14,700 bases of DNA from Puia dinghuensis (GTDB lineage Bacteria; Bacteroidota; Bacteroidia; Chitinophagales; Chitinophagaceae), in contig JAMFRX010000408.1 in the NCBI GenBank assembly GCA_026224995.1, positions 1-14,700 of the forward strand, read 5' to 3'. The translations under genes were made by a program, and so were the position numbers. Under the pieces are notes generated by a model. That model worked only from the letters and a program-made list of their open reading frames with translations. It had not been told where the DNA came from and ran no database searches. Within the stretch, counting starts at the first letter, position 1; every line of letters begins with the position of its first letter. Positions 1 through 6,962 of this stretch are shown one piece after another.

Positions 1-619
1 CGATGTACGATCCGTCCGTACTGGCAAAATATTTCTGTTCGTTCACGAGGAACAGGGCAGAGTTCACGAAGCTGGCGCCGGCCTTCATCGCGGCGGCATT
101 CACGCCCAGAAGCAGCTCGGCTTTTTCCTTTATCGGCACTTCGAACCCATTCTTCTCGATAGGCGTCTTCCAGCTGACCTCGCCATAGCCCTTTTGCGGT
201 GCCAATCGCACCGGCTCCTTCTGCAGCCGGGCATTCTCTCTGGCAATGGATACCGCCAGCTCGGCCGCCTTCGCGATCCCATCGTTATCCAGCTTATCGG
301 TCGCCGCAAAACCCCAGCTGCCGCCGGCGATCACACGGATGCCAATACCATAGGACTCGGTATCCACGGTATTCAAGACCTTATCCTCCCGCGTGATGAT
401 AAACTGGTTGCGGTATCTGCCGATCCGCACGTCGGCATAGGTGGCGCCCTTCGATTTAGCTGCATTCAGCGCAATATCGGCCAATTGTTTCTTTAGCGCC
501 ACGTCCACCGTTTCCAGCGGCTTGCCCGGGGGCACAGGTGAACCCAGATTGGGCATGCGGCCGATCAATGCTCCGCCGAACCCCATCCCGGACAAATACA
601 GGAAGTCTTTTCTTTTCAC
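1..619 (-). CDS. TldD/PmbA-family protein, N-terminal part (3' end outside window)
   Basis: The 206 visible residues match the N-terminal domain of TldD/PmbA proteins. These are metal-dependent proteases or modifiers, known in E. coli for microcin maturation and CcdA turnover. Seen: an ADVRIGRYRNQFIITRED segment around residues 58-75, then the ESYGIGIRVIAGGSWGFAAT strand pattern around 83-102, then a helical stretch rich in Ala and Lys, and an ASTDGSYI segment at the edge. The metal-binding HExxxH motif of TldD would lie beyond the window, so activity cannot be judged. The start is GTG at 619: an in-frame TAA lies four codons upstream, and the only nearby ATG (623) runs straight into TGA. The first residues (KRKDFLYLSG followed by a Gly/Ala-rich stretch) resemble a Tat-type leader but lack a true RR pair. 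The gene lies 54 nt downstream of the amidase on the same strand and may share its transcript. Family call firm; export uncertain. Confidence 0.85.
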   Translation of the reverse strand, partial: MKRKDFLYLSGMGFGGALIGRMPNLGSPVPPGKPLETVDVALKKQLADIALNAAKSKGATYADVRIGRYRNQFIITREDKVLNTVDTESYGIGIRVIAGGSWGFAATDKLDNDGIAKAAELAVSIARENARLQKEPVRLAPQKGYGEVSWKTPIEKNGFEVPIKEKAELLLGVNAAAMKAGASFVNSALFLVNEQKYFASTDGSYI

Positions 620-673
620 ATTATTGTTTTATGTTCTAATATAGAATTTTATAACTTTCCCCCCTAATCTTTC

Positions 674-2287
674 TTACAGATTCGCCGCATTCACCAGCCC
701 TGGCGGCACGCGTTTCTTCGATGCCTGCTCATAGGCATAGGCCATCCTGATCAGCTCTCCCTCCGTATAGCTGGTGCCCATCAGGGAAAGCCCCACGGGC
801 AGGCCCAGCACCAGCCCCATAGGAACGGTGATATGCGGGTACCCGGCCATGGCCGCTGGTCCCGAGAATGATCCGCCCGTACGATAGTCGCCGGCGATCA
901 GGTCGATGCAGCAGGCCGGCCCGCTGGTAGGTGCGGCAATCGCATCGAGCTGGTTTTGCTTCAGCAGGTCGTCGATGATCGTGCGCGTAGTCAGCAGCTT
1001 TTTCAGGGCATCGGTATACTCGGGGCTGTCGAGGCCGCCCCTTGCCTCGCTTTTTTCCAGCGTTTCCTGTTTGAAATAAGGCATGGCCCTTTTCTCGTTT
1101 TGTTTGTTGAAGGCGATCACGTCCGCCAGCGATCGCACGGGCGCCCCGGCGTCGGCCAGATAGTGGTTGAGCCCGGCCTTGAACTCATATTGCAGGATGG
1201 TGACTTCCACGGAACCAGGATCGGTCAGGAGCTTCTGTAACTCTATTTCGATTACCGTCGCCCCCTGCGCCTTGAGGGCGGCGATGGCGTCCTGGAACAA
1301 GGCTACGATGCCTTCGTGCCCGGTGAGCGCCGCTTTCTCGATGCCGATCCTCTTGCCTTTCAGCCCGTTGAGGTCGAAGAACGAACTATAGTCCTTGCTG
1401 CTCTTACCCTGGCTTTCCTGCGTCACCGCGTCTTGCGCATCCACGCCGGCCAAAGCCCCCAGCAGCAGGGCCGCGTCTTTCACCGTCCGCGCCATAGGCC
1501 CCGCCGTGTCCTGCGTAGCAGAGATAGGTATGATCCCGCTGCGGCTTAGCAGCCCTACCGTCGGCTTGATGCCAACGATGCCATTGATGGATGAAGGGGA
1601 TACCACCGACCCATTGGTCTCCGTTCCAATGGCGACGACGCAGAGGTTGGCCGATACTGCCGATCCCGATCCTGCGCTGGAACCACTAGGATTTCGATCC
1701 AGCAAATAGGGGTTCCTGGTCTGGCCGCCCCGGCTGCTCCAGCCGCTGGTAGAGCGTGTAGATCTGAAATTCGCCCATTCGCTCAGGTTGGTCTTGCCCA
1801 GCAGCACGGCACCCGCCTCCCTAAGCTTTCCCACTATAAATGCGTCTTTGGCCGCCTTATGTCCCTCCAGCGCCAGCGAGCCTGCCGTCGTCTGCATCTT
1901 ATCCCCGGAGTTGATATTGTCTTTTATCAGCACCGGAATGCCGTGCAGCGGCCCCCTGACCTTTCCGGCCTTCCTTTCGGCGTCCATGCTGGCCGCGATA
2001 GCCAGAGCATCGGGATTCAGCTCCAGCACTGCATTGAGCGTCGCCCCCTTCTTGTCGACCGCCTGAATGCGTTTCAAATATAGTTTGGTGATGGATTGCG
2101 AGCTGTATTCCCCGCTCTGCATTTTTTGCTGCAGCTCGTCGATGGTAGCTTCCATTAAAGGAAACTCCGCTGCCGGACTGTCTCCGTCCGTTCCTGTGGA
2201 CCCCCTTCCCCCCAAACCTGATAATTGCAAAGATGAAAAGCTGATCCCGGCCAAAGAGCCGTTTCGGAAGAATTTTCTCCGGTCCAT
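674..2287 (-). CDS. Amidase-signature family enzyme with Tat-like signal
   Basis: A 537-residue amidase of the amidase-signature superfamily (GatA, FAAH, peptide amidases), which hydrolyses C-N amide bonds. The Ser-cisSer-Lys triad is complete: Lys122 in GIPVLIKDNI, Ser203 in PSGSSAGSGSA and the nucleophile Ser227 in GTETNGSVVSPSS. The 24-residue spacing between the two serines is that of characterised members. INGIVGIKPTVG follows, as expected. The N-terminus has RRKFF and then a Gly/Ser/Leu stretch to about residue 30, like a Tat signal, so the enzyme is probably exported to the periplasm (inference). Homologues of this length with such leaders are usually annotated simply as amidase. The substrate cannot be read from the sequence, and a GatA role in tRNA amidation is unlikely because of the leader and the absence of gatB/gatC nearby. 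The TldD-family gene follows after 54 nt. A terminator just upstream implies that the amidase has its own promoter in the 36 nt before its ATG. Confidence 0.93.
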   Translation of the reverse strand: MDRRKFFRNGSLAGISFSSLQLSGLGGRGSTGTDGDSPAAEFPLMEATIDELQQKMQSGEYSSQSITKLYLKRIQAVDKKGATLNAVLELNPDALAIAASMDAERKAGKVRGPLHGIPVLIKDNINSGDKMQTTAGSLALEGHKAAKDAFIVGKLREAGAVLLGKTNLSEWANFRSTRSTSGWSSRGGQTRNPYLLDRNPSGSSAGSGSAVSANLCVVAIGTETNGSVVSPSSINGIVGIKPTVGLLSRSGIIPISATQDTAGPMARTVKDAALLLGALAGVDAQDAVTQESQGKSSKDYSSFFDLNGLKGKRIGIEKAALTGHEGIVALFQDAIAALKAQGATVIEIELQKLLTDPGSVEVTILQYEFKAGLNHYLADAGAPVRSLADVIAFNKQNEKRAMPYFKQETLEKSEARGGLDSPEYTDALKKLLTTRTIIDDLLKQNQLDAIAAPTSGPACCIDLIAGDYRTGGSFSGPAAMAGYPHITVPMGLVLGLPVGLSLMGTSYTEGELIRMAYAYEQASKKRVPPGLVNAANL

Positions 2288-2323
2288 AAGCAGTTGTGTT
2301 TTGATGTGCGGGTTGAAAATAAC

Positions 2324-2352
2324 AAAAAAAAGCCCCCACGCATGGTGGAGGC
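2324..2352 (-). terminator. Intrinsic terminator after the DUF6934/small-protein genes
   Basis: On the minus strand GCCTCCAC and GTGGGGGC form an 8-bp stem (one G-U pair) around a 5-nt loop, followed directly by eight T residues. It lies 25 nt after the stop of the small gene at 2378 and 36 nt before the amidase start, so it separates the two transcription units. It is one of the best-formed terminators in the window. Confidence 0.85.
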
Positions 2353-2377
2353 TACTATTAAAAAACTAAGTGAGTTA

Positions 2378-2548
2378 TTATGCCTTTAATAAACCGGATT
2401 TAATCAGCATTTCTTTCGACTTTTGGGCCTTCTTCACAAAATATGGATCATTGCTAAGATCAGGTAAGTCCGAGTATTTGGACGCCTTTTTCTTGGCAGG
2501 CTTTTTTGCCGTGATCGCCTTCTTTTTCCTTATCACTACTTCCCCCAT
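2378..2548 (-). CDS. Small lysine-rich protein (56 aa), partner of the DUF6934-type gene
   Basis: An ORF of 56 residues, ATG at 2548 and TAA at 2378-2380. The N-terminal half is strongly basic (IRKKKAITAKKPAKKKASK). The second half has the pattern YSDLPDLSNDPYFVKKAQKS and then a short amphipathic helix ending GLLKA. It starts 8 nt after the stop codon that the neighbouring DUF6934-type gene has in its original frame, as in an ordinary two-gene operon, and is followed by a strong terminator. From memory, short proteins with an NDPYFVKKA-like motif occur beside DUF6934 genes in Bacteroidota. The function is unknown; the basic half could bind nucleic acid (inference only). The longer frame overlapping its 5' part appears to be read-through of the damaged upstream gene. 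Coding status is likely, function open. Confidence 0.7.
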   Translation of the reverse strand: MGEVVIRKKKAITAKKPAKKKASKYSDLPDLSNDPYFVKKAQKSKEMLIKSGLLKA

Positions 2549-2556
2549 ACCCAAAT

Positions 2557-2900
2557 TTACAACTTTCTTTCCAGAATAAAGCCCCCATAGTTCTCCCCGC
2601 TGTGCTGCCTCGTATCATGATCCTGCAACCTGAAATGTGTCCTGTAAACTCCAATGCTGTAGCCGCAACAGTTGCAAGGATTTTATCACGATCCTTATTG
2701 TTACTGACTGCAAGATCATTGATATTTTTCGATCTTGGATCATAATCACCAAACCCCAGATTATAATAGTGATGACCATCCTGGCTTCCAAGATAGCTAT
2801 ATACGACCATCTTTTTGATCCTCCCTTTTGACCCCTCACTATAAAACTCATATTGTCTCGAGTTCCGCGCTCTCTTATATTCATACCTCTCGGGTAACAT
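2557..2900 (-). pseudogene. DUF6934-family gene, frameshifted and apparently shortened near the 3' end
   Basis: From ATG 2900 the frame encodes a recognisable DUF6934-type protein of unknown function: RQYEFYSEGSKGRIKKMVVY, then YYNLGFGDYD, the conserved NDLAVSNNKDRDKILATVAA, ALEFTG and GSTAGRT. After GSTA (codon ending at 2598) this frame no longer looks like the family and runs on to 2460, across the start of the next gene. In another frame the DNA directly encodes ENYGGFILERKL and a TAA at 2557-2559, which matches the usual family C-terminus (NYxxFLVxRK, from memory). Adding one G to the G-run at 2594-2598 would join the two, giving about 114 residues. The family is usually about 140-160, so some 35 residues between GSTA and NYGG also seem to be missing. 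The best reading is a recent deletion plus frameshift; a functional short form or a sequence error in the G-run remains possible. Confidence 0.65.
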
Positions 2901-2942
2901 ACCGTAAAGTTAGACCAAGGCAAATTATTTTCCCTCCAAACT

Positions 2943-3659
2943 TTACCTCTTCCCAACCAGTTCCATCACACTCTCTTTATAATTGATCCCAATAGGTATC
3001 GTCACCTTCCCCAGCTCTATCGAATTCCCATAAATAGTGCGAATATGCCTCACCGCAACAAGATAAGACCGGTGCACCCGGATGAAAAGCCGGGACGGCA
3101 GCGTCTTCTCCAGCTCATTCATCGTCTGATGCGTCACCAGCGTAAAATCCGGCGTATGTATCTTCAGGTAATCCTTCATCCCCTGTACATACAGGATCTC
3201 AGAAAACCCGACCCGGAAGAATTTGCTGTTGGATTTGATGAAGATATGATCTCCCGGTGGCGGCGCCTGTTCGTCGGTGCTCGCCGTAGCGCTTGTGGAC
3301 GTATACAGCCGGCCGTCCAGTATCTTGTTCACCGCCTTGGCAAACCGCTCGAAGGAGATCGGCTTCAGCAGGTAATCGATCACATTGAACTCATAGCTTT
3401 CAAGCGCATATTCGGCATAGGCGGTGGTAAGCACTACCAGCGGCGGGTCGGCCAGGCTGCGAAGGAAATGCAGCCCGCTCATACCCGGAAGCCGGATATC
3501 GAGGAACATGACATCCACTTCCCGGCTCTCCAGGGCCGCCATGGCCTCCGGCGCTGTGCGGTAGACGCCGATGAGCTCCAATTGACCGATCTTCGCCATG
3601 TGGCTGCGGATCACGTCCTGGGCCAGGACCTCATCTTCCACGATCATGCATTTTAGCAA
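2943..3659 (-). CDS. LytTR-family response regulator (TTG start)
   Basis: A 238-residue response regulator with an N-terminal receiver (about 1-120) and a C-terminal LytTR DNA-binding domain (about 138-235). Receiver residues are intact: acidic pair Glu8/Asp9, phospho-acceptor Asp54 in FLDIRLPG, Thr78/Thr79 in LTTAYAEYAL and Lys99 in YLLKP. The LytTR part shows IFIKSNSKFFRV, LYVQGMKDYLKIH and RLFIRVHRSYLV. It presumably controls transcription after phosphorylation by the kinase encoded just upstream. The start is probably TTG at 3659, overlapping the kinase stop by 7 nt: this gives LKCMIVEDE, the complete first beta strand typical of the family. The first ATG (3647) would remove four residues of that strand. 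Target promoters cannot be identified from the window. Confidence 0.93.
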   Translation of the reverse strand: MLKCMIVEDEVLAQDVIRSHMAKIGQLELIGVYRTAPEAMAALESREVDVMFLDIRLPGMSGLHFLRSLADPPLVVLTTAYAEYALESYEFNVIDYLLKPISFERFAKAVNKILDGRLYTSTSATASTDEQAPPPGDHIFIKSNSKFFRVGFSEILYVQGMKDYLKIHTPDFTLVTHQTMNELEKTLPSRLFIRVHRSYLVAVRHIRTIYGNSIELGKVTIPIGINYKESVMELVGKR

Positions 3660-4840
3660 GCAGCAGCGGTTTTTACGATTAACGATACGGTGAATGTGCT
3701 CTTATTCAAAATTACATCTAAGGTATGAGAATCCGGGTACAGGTTTTCCAGCCGTTCCCTGGCATTGCGCATCCGCAGCTCGCTGGTTCGGCTCTCGTCT
3801 TTTTCCGTCTGGATGATGTCCAGATCGTACGAGGCTGGGTATAGCAGCTCCAGCAGGGTGCGGCTATGGGAGAGGCCCATGCCGTTGATCCGTTTGGCCT
3901 GCATGGCCAGATCAGCATTCGTGCTGTTCAGGACGTTGAGCACCAGCTGTCCGCTGCCCACCCGCAGAGTGATATAAATAAAAGGGTCATTGAACGTATG
4001 GTCCATCGCATGTTTAAATCCGTTTTCAATAAAGGAGATGAACAAAAAGGGCTCGATCATGATGCCCGTAGTCTCACCCTCCACGGTGAACCGGATATCC
4101 GCCTGGTGCCGTATCTTCTCTATCTCGATATAGCTGCGGATGAACTCGATCTCCTTATCCAGGGGGATCTTTTCTTCGTTGCATTCGTAGATCAGATAAC
4201 GCATGATATCCGCCAGCCGCACCACTACTTCAGGCGTGCGATCCGATTTCTGCAGGCTCAGGGAATAAATGCTGTTCAGGGTGTTGAACAGAAAATGCGG
4301 GTTCAGCTGGCTCCGGAGGTAGCGCAGCTGGAAGAAGATATTGTCTTTTTTCATCGCCAGCAGCTGGTCCTTCTCGTCGTCGGCTTTCCGGATATAGAAT
4401 ATGGCCACGGCCAGGGCCATATTCACCAGTATCCACCAGCTTTGGCGGACCATATTCGTCCCGGTTAAATCGAAATAAGCATGCAGGGCTGGCTTTAGGG
4501 GAAATTTTAAAAAGAGTGAAGAGACGGCCAGCAAAAAAGCCTGGATCACCAAAAAGGAGAGGATAGTCAGCAGGACGGCAAACCGGCGGCGGCCCGTCTG
4601 GCGGTTTCGCTTTTTTTCGGTGGGTTCGGCCCCCGGAAGTGCCGGGCCTATGATCCTTGCATACAGGACATAGGCCGGAAAGGCCAGCAGGTTGGCCAGG
4701 AGGAGCAATAGCCAGGCGGCAGGGGCGGAAGGAAAGGAAGTGACCCCGCCGGTCACCGGTTGCAGCAACACCAGCAGGACCCAATAAAAGATCTCCAGTC
4801 GGGGCGCACGTTTTCGCAGTCTGTCGTTATCGTATTCCAT
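3653..4840 (-). CDS. LytS/YehU-type membrane sensor histidine kinase with repeated C-terminal motif
   Basis: A 395-residue sensor kinase of the His_kinase (PF06580) plus HATPase_c type. Four hydrophobic segments (about 16-32, 42-62, 88-112, 133-150) form the membrane part, with no large periplasmic domain. The phospho-acceptor is His182 in SQLNPHFLFNTLNSIY; the N-box is FIENGFKHA (Asn273); the glycine box is NGMGL at 319-323. It should autophosphorylate and signal to the LytTR regulator, whose start overlaps its stop. Unusual: the segment after the glycine box occurs twice. Residues 323-343 (ending in LLELLYPASYDLDII) and 357-377 (RNARERLENLYPDSHTLDVI) are 34 residues apart with 10 of 21 positions identical. 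Ordinary family members have one copy. The second copy looks more like the usual sequence but lacks its own glycines. Whether this changes ATP binding is unknown. The signal sensed is unknown. Confidence 0.93.
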   Translation of the reverse strand: MEYDNDRLRKRAPRLEIFYWVLLVLLQPVTGGVTSFPSAPAAWLLLLLANLLAFPAYVLYARIIGPALPGAEPTEKKRNRQTGRRRFAVLLTILSFLVIQAFLLAVSSLFLKFPLKPALHAYFDLTGTNMVRQSWWILVNMALAVAIFYIRKADDEKDQLLAMKKDNIFFQLRYLRSQLNPHFLFNTLNSIYSLSLQKSDRTPEVVVRLADIMRYLIYECNEEKIPLDKEIEFIRSYIEIEKIRHQADIRFTVEGETTGIMIEPFLFISFIENGFKHAMDHTFNDPFIYITLRVGSGQLVLNVLNSTNADLAMQAKRINGMGLSHSRTLLELLYPASYDLDIIQTEKDESRTSELRMRNARERLENLYPDSHTLDVILNKSTFTVSLIVKTAAAC

Positions 4841-4858
4841 GAGGGGTTAAATAGACCA

Positions 4859-4890
4859 TAAAGCTACCATTACCCCTGCCGGCAATGAAA
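4859..4890 (-). promoter_or_regulatory. Candidate promoter for the kinase/LytTR pair
   Basis: On the minus strand TTTC (4890-4887), 20 nt, then TAGCTTTA (4866-4859) closely follows the Bacteroidota consensus TTTG-N19-21-TAnnTTTG, with one mismatch in each element. The predicted start of transcription is about 10 nt before the kinase ATG at 4840. Seen by eye only. Confidence 0.4.
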
Positions 4891-4937
4891 ATATTTCGAC
4901 TAATTAGGATAAACAGTAGATGAATATCGATTTTCCC

Positions 4938-4945
4938 TATTTTTG
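4938..4945 (+). promoter_or_regulatory. Candidate -7 element for the CDGSH gene
   Basis: TATTTTTG is an exact match to the Bacteroidota -7 consensus TAnnTTTG, 28 nt before the ATG at 4974. No good -33 TTTG is seen at the right distance. Its position inside the longer reading frame that could begin at 4920 argues that translation begins at 4974. Confidence 0.45.
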
Positions 4946-4973
4946 GCGGCTTATAAATAAACAAAAACTATCC

Positions 4974-5201
4974 ATGGCCACGACCAAGATCACTGTTAAC
5001 AACAATGGCTCCCTGAAGCTGGAGGGCGACTTCGAAATTGTAGACCGGAATGGGGTGCCCTATGGCCTGGCAGGGCGGGAGATCGTAAGCCTCTGTCGTT
5101 GTGGGAACTCTCAAAACAAACCCTTTTGCGATGGTTCCCACAAAGGGCATTTCGAACACGATGCTACTGCTTTCGACCTGCCGCCTAAAAAAACCGTTTA
5201 A
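4974..5201 (+). CDS. CDGSH iron-sulfur domain protein
   Basis: A 75-residue protein consisting almost entirely of one CDGSH (zf-CDGSH/mitoNEET-like) domain, which binds a redox-active 2Fe-2S cluster through three Cys and one His. All four ligands are present in LCRCGNSQNKPFCDGSHKGH: Cys41, Cys43, Cys52 and His56. The first 40 residues form the beta-rich region usual in bacterial members (KITVNNNGSLKLEGDFEIVD). No signal or membrane segment is seen, so it is likely cytosolic. Its exact role (electron transfer or cluster delivery) is not known for such small bacterial forms. ATG 4974 is preferred over the upstream in-frame ATG 4920 because the extra 18 residues fit no part of the family and contain a likely promoter element. 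It is a single-gene unit, convergent with the PAP2 gene. Confidence 0.9.
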   Translation: MATTKITVNNNGSLKLEGDFEIVDRNGVPYGLAGREIVSLCRCGNSQNKPFCDGSHKGHFEHDATAFDLPPKKTV

Positions 5202-5221
5202 CTATCGAAGCCAGCGCTTCT

Positions 5222-6052
5222 TTACAGCCTGTAGAGCATAGACACCCCCTTTCCCGAAGCGCCAAAGGGCAGGACGGTCAGCTTCTTATTCATCAACTTC
5301 GTCCGGTGCAGCGCCGGTGTCAGCAACCCGGATGCCACGCCGACCACGGCGCCCAGTCCCACGTCGGTAGGGAAGTGCTCCCCGGCTTTGTTGCGCAAAT
5401 AGCCCGTGAGGCCTGTTATCAGGCCGGCGCCGGTATAAAACGCCCATTTGTAGTTCGATTCGGGATGATAGTCCGCATAAGCCCGGGCGATAAAGAAGAC
5501 GCTCGTCCCCACCAGCGCCACATGCCCTGCGAAAAAGGAGTTCCGTGAATTGGCGCTCTGGCGCTCTTCGATTGGGCTGGAGGTTTCATAGGTAAGTGGC
5601 CGTAGCCTGCTGACGTAGTGCACGGCGGAGGTATACAGCACCCCTGTGAGGATCATCGCCTCCCCATACAGATAAGTCAGCTTCCAGAAATCCTTCCGCA
5701 TCCGGCTGTCGATGCCGAAGACCGCCAGCGGCAGGGGCATGGCCACGTAGAAGGGCACATAGCTCAGCTGGTCCATGCTGTGGGAATAGGGGTGGACGGC
5801 CCAGCGGTCGAACCAGTCGAGATTGCTGATCTTCAGGCTTTGCAGCTTTAAAAGGCTCGTCGAATTCTTCGTGCTGATCTGGGCGAAATTATATAGGTCC
5901 CAGGCCGTGCCGCCGGCCACCAGAGGGAGGTCTACGGCCGGTTTGAGCGTATAGACCCGGGCATGCGGGTGTAAGCGGATGGTGCTGTCCTGGCAAAAGG
6001 CCCTGCAGGTGAAGATCGTGCATAACGCACACAGGATGAATACTCTTTTCAT
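5222..6052 (-). CDS. Exported PAP2-superfamily phosphatase
   Basis: A 276-residue protein related to type 2 phosphatidic acid phosphatases, which remove phosphate from lipid phosphates or undecaprenyl diphosphate. The start is ATG 6052, because MKRVFILCALCTIFTCRAFCQ is a typical signal peptide; an in-frame start further upstream (6127) would put 25 unrelated residues before it. Hydrophobic segments at about 96-113, 127-147, 173-190 and 204-218 plus a Gly/Ala-rich stretch near 231-244 suggest a membrane protein. Motif 1 is SRLRP (Arg151-Pro152) but the usual Lys is Val144; motif 2 is SFFAGH (His177) where the standard form is PSGH; motif 3 is RNKAGEHFPTD with Arg220, His226 and Asp230 intact. 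The catalytic His/Asp/Arg set is therefore retained while secondary positions differ. The substrate is unknown. It is monocistronic and convergent with the CDGSH gene, with only 20 nt between stops. Confidence 0.88.
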   Translation of the reverse strand: MKRVFILCALCTIFTCRAFCQDSTIRLHPHARVYTLKPAVDLPLVAGGTAWDLYNFAQISTKNSTSLLKLQSLKISNLDWFDRWAVHPYSHSMDQLSYVPFYVAMPLPLAVFGIDSRMRKDFWKLTYLYGEAMILTGVLYTSAVHYVSRLRPLTYETSSPIEERQSANSRNSFFAGHVALVGTSVFFIARAYADYHPESNYKWAFYTGAGLITGLTGYLRNKAGEHFPTDVGLGAVVGVASGLLTPALHRTKLMNKKLTVLPFGASGKGVSMLYRL

Positions 6053-6172
6053 ACAGTTTTTGTTATGGTAAAGATGCGTACGAAAAGTACCAAAAAAAAT
6101 GTACAATTCACGGATTCCGTTGTACACTCCCTTTCTTAACCTAGTTTAATGGGCCGGGCCTGGCTGGAAGCG

Positions 6173-6180
6173 TAGCTTTG
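6173..6180 (+). promoter_or_regulatory. Candidate -7 element for the pirin operon
   Basis: TAGCTTTG matches TAnnTTTG exactly and ends 18 nt before the pirin ATG at 6199, predicting a very short leader. The closest -33-like TTTA (6145-6148) is 24 nt away, slightly too far, so the upstream half is uncertain. This element also shows that the in-frame TTG at 6178 is not the start. Confidence 0.45.
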
Positions 6181-6198
6181 TGGTATAAAAAAAACAAA

Positions 6199-6960
6199 AT
6201 GAGCAATACCATCCTTCATAAAGCAGCTACCCGGGGCCATGCCGATTATGGCTGGCTCGATAGCTGGCAGTCTTTTAGTTTCGCAGGTTACTATAATCCC
6301 GAAAGGATCCAGTTCGGCATGCTTCGTGTGTTGAATGACGATAGGGTCGAAGGCGGCCGTGGATTCGGCTCCCATCCCCATGACAACATGGAGATCATCA
6401 GCATCCCTTTAAAAGGAAGCCTGGTGCACGAAGATAATTTGGGCCATAAAAAGGTCGTTAGCGAAGGCGAGATCCAGGTGATGAGCACCGGGAAAGGCGT
6501 ATTCCACAGCGAATACAACAATAGCCCAAGCGAACCGGCCGAATTCCTGCAGATCTGGGTGTTCCCAAATCAGCTGAATGTAACACCACGTTATGACCAG
6601 ATCCCATTGGACCTCTCTGCAGAGCACGATACCCTGCAACAGATCATTTCGCCCTTTCCCGGCCCCAAAGCGTCGCACGACGGAAGACCCCACAAGGAGA
6701 ACGGCACCTGGATCTATCAGGATGCCTGGTTTCACCTGGGCACCTTCGACGCCGGCCGCGAGATCCAATATGATCTCAAAAAACAGGGCAATGGTATTTA
6801 CCTGTTCGTCATCGAAGGCGCCTTCCTGCTCGACGGCCATCGCCTGGAAAAACGCGATGGACTGGGAATCGTCGATACGCCAACGCTGAACCTCAAAGCA
6901 GCCGACCAGGGATCGCGGATCCTCATCATGGAAGTTCCTATGAAAAATAATATTCAATAG
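6199..6960 (+). CDS. Pirin-family protein (YhhW-type)
   Basis: A 253-residue bicupin protein of the pirin family. The N-terminal metal site is complete: His59 and His61 in GSHPHDNMEII, His103 and Glu105 in GVFHSEYNN, the positions used for the metal in E. coli YhhW, which has quercetin 2,3-dioxygenase activity. Other family marks are YYNPERIQFGMLRVLNDD, the NMEIISIPLKGSLVHED strand and the C-terminal cupin (residues about 160-250). It is probably cytosolic. It is the first gene of a four-gene operon whose other enzymes are a ring-cleaving dioxygenase and an alpha/beta hydrolase, which suggests a role in handling aromatic or quinone electrophiles (inference). ATG 6199 is chosen because it follows the -7 element and starts the family sequence. 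The next gene begins 2 nt after its stop. Confidence 0.93.
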   Translation: MSNTILHKAATRGHADYGWLDSWQSFSFAGYYNPERIQFGMLRVLNDDRVEGGRGFGSHPHDNMEIISIPLKGSLVHEDNLGHKKVVSEGEIQVMSTGKGVFHSEYNNSPSEPAEFLQIWVFPNQLNVTPRYDQIPLDLSAEHDTLQQIISPFPGPKASHDGRPHKENGTWIYQDAWFHLGTFDAGREIQYDLKKQGNGIYLFVIEGAFLLDGHRLEKRDGLGIVDTPTLNLKAADQGSRILIMEVPMKNNIQ

Positions 6961-6962
6961 CC

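Noticed and set aside
2615..2956. 113-codon minus-strand frame overlapping the DUF6934-type gene
   Set aside because: Out of frame with the family-like sequence and without any domain; a shadow.
3045..3656. 203-codon plus-strand open frame opposite the LytTR regulator
   Set aside because: Fully antisense to a clear response regulator and without recognisable motifs.
4920..4973. N-terminal extension of the CDGSH protein (ATG 4920)
   Set aside because: The region holds an exact TAnnTTTG promoter element and encodes residues that do not belong to the family.
5207..5223. Hairpin GAAGC/GCTTC between the convergent CDGSH and PAP2 genes
   Set aside because: Only 5 bp of stem and three T residues; too weak to call a terminator.
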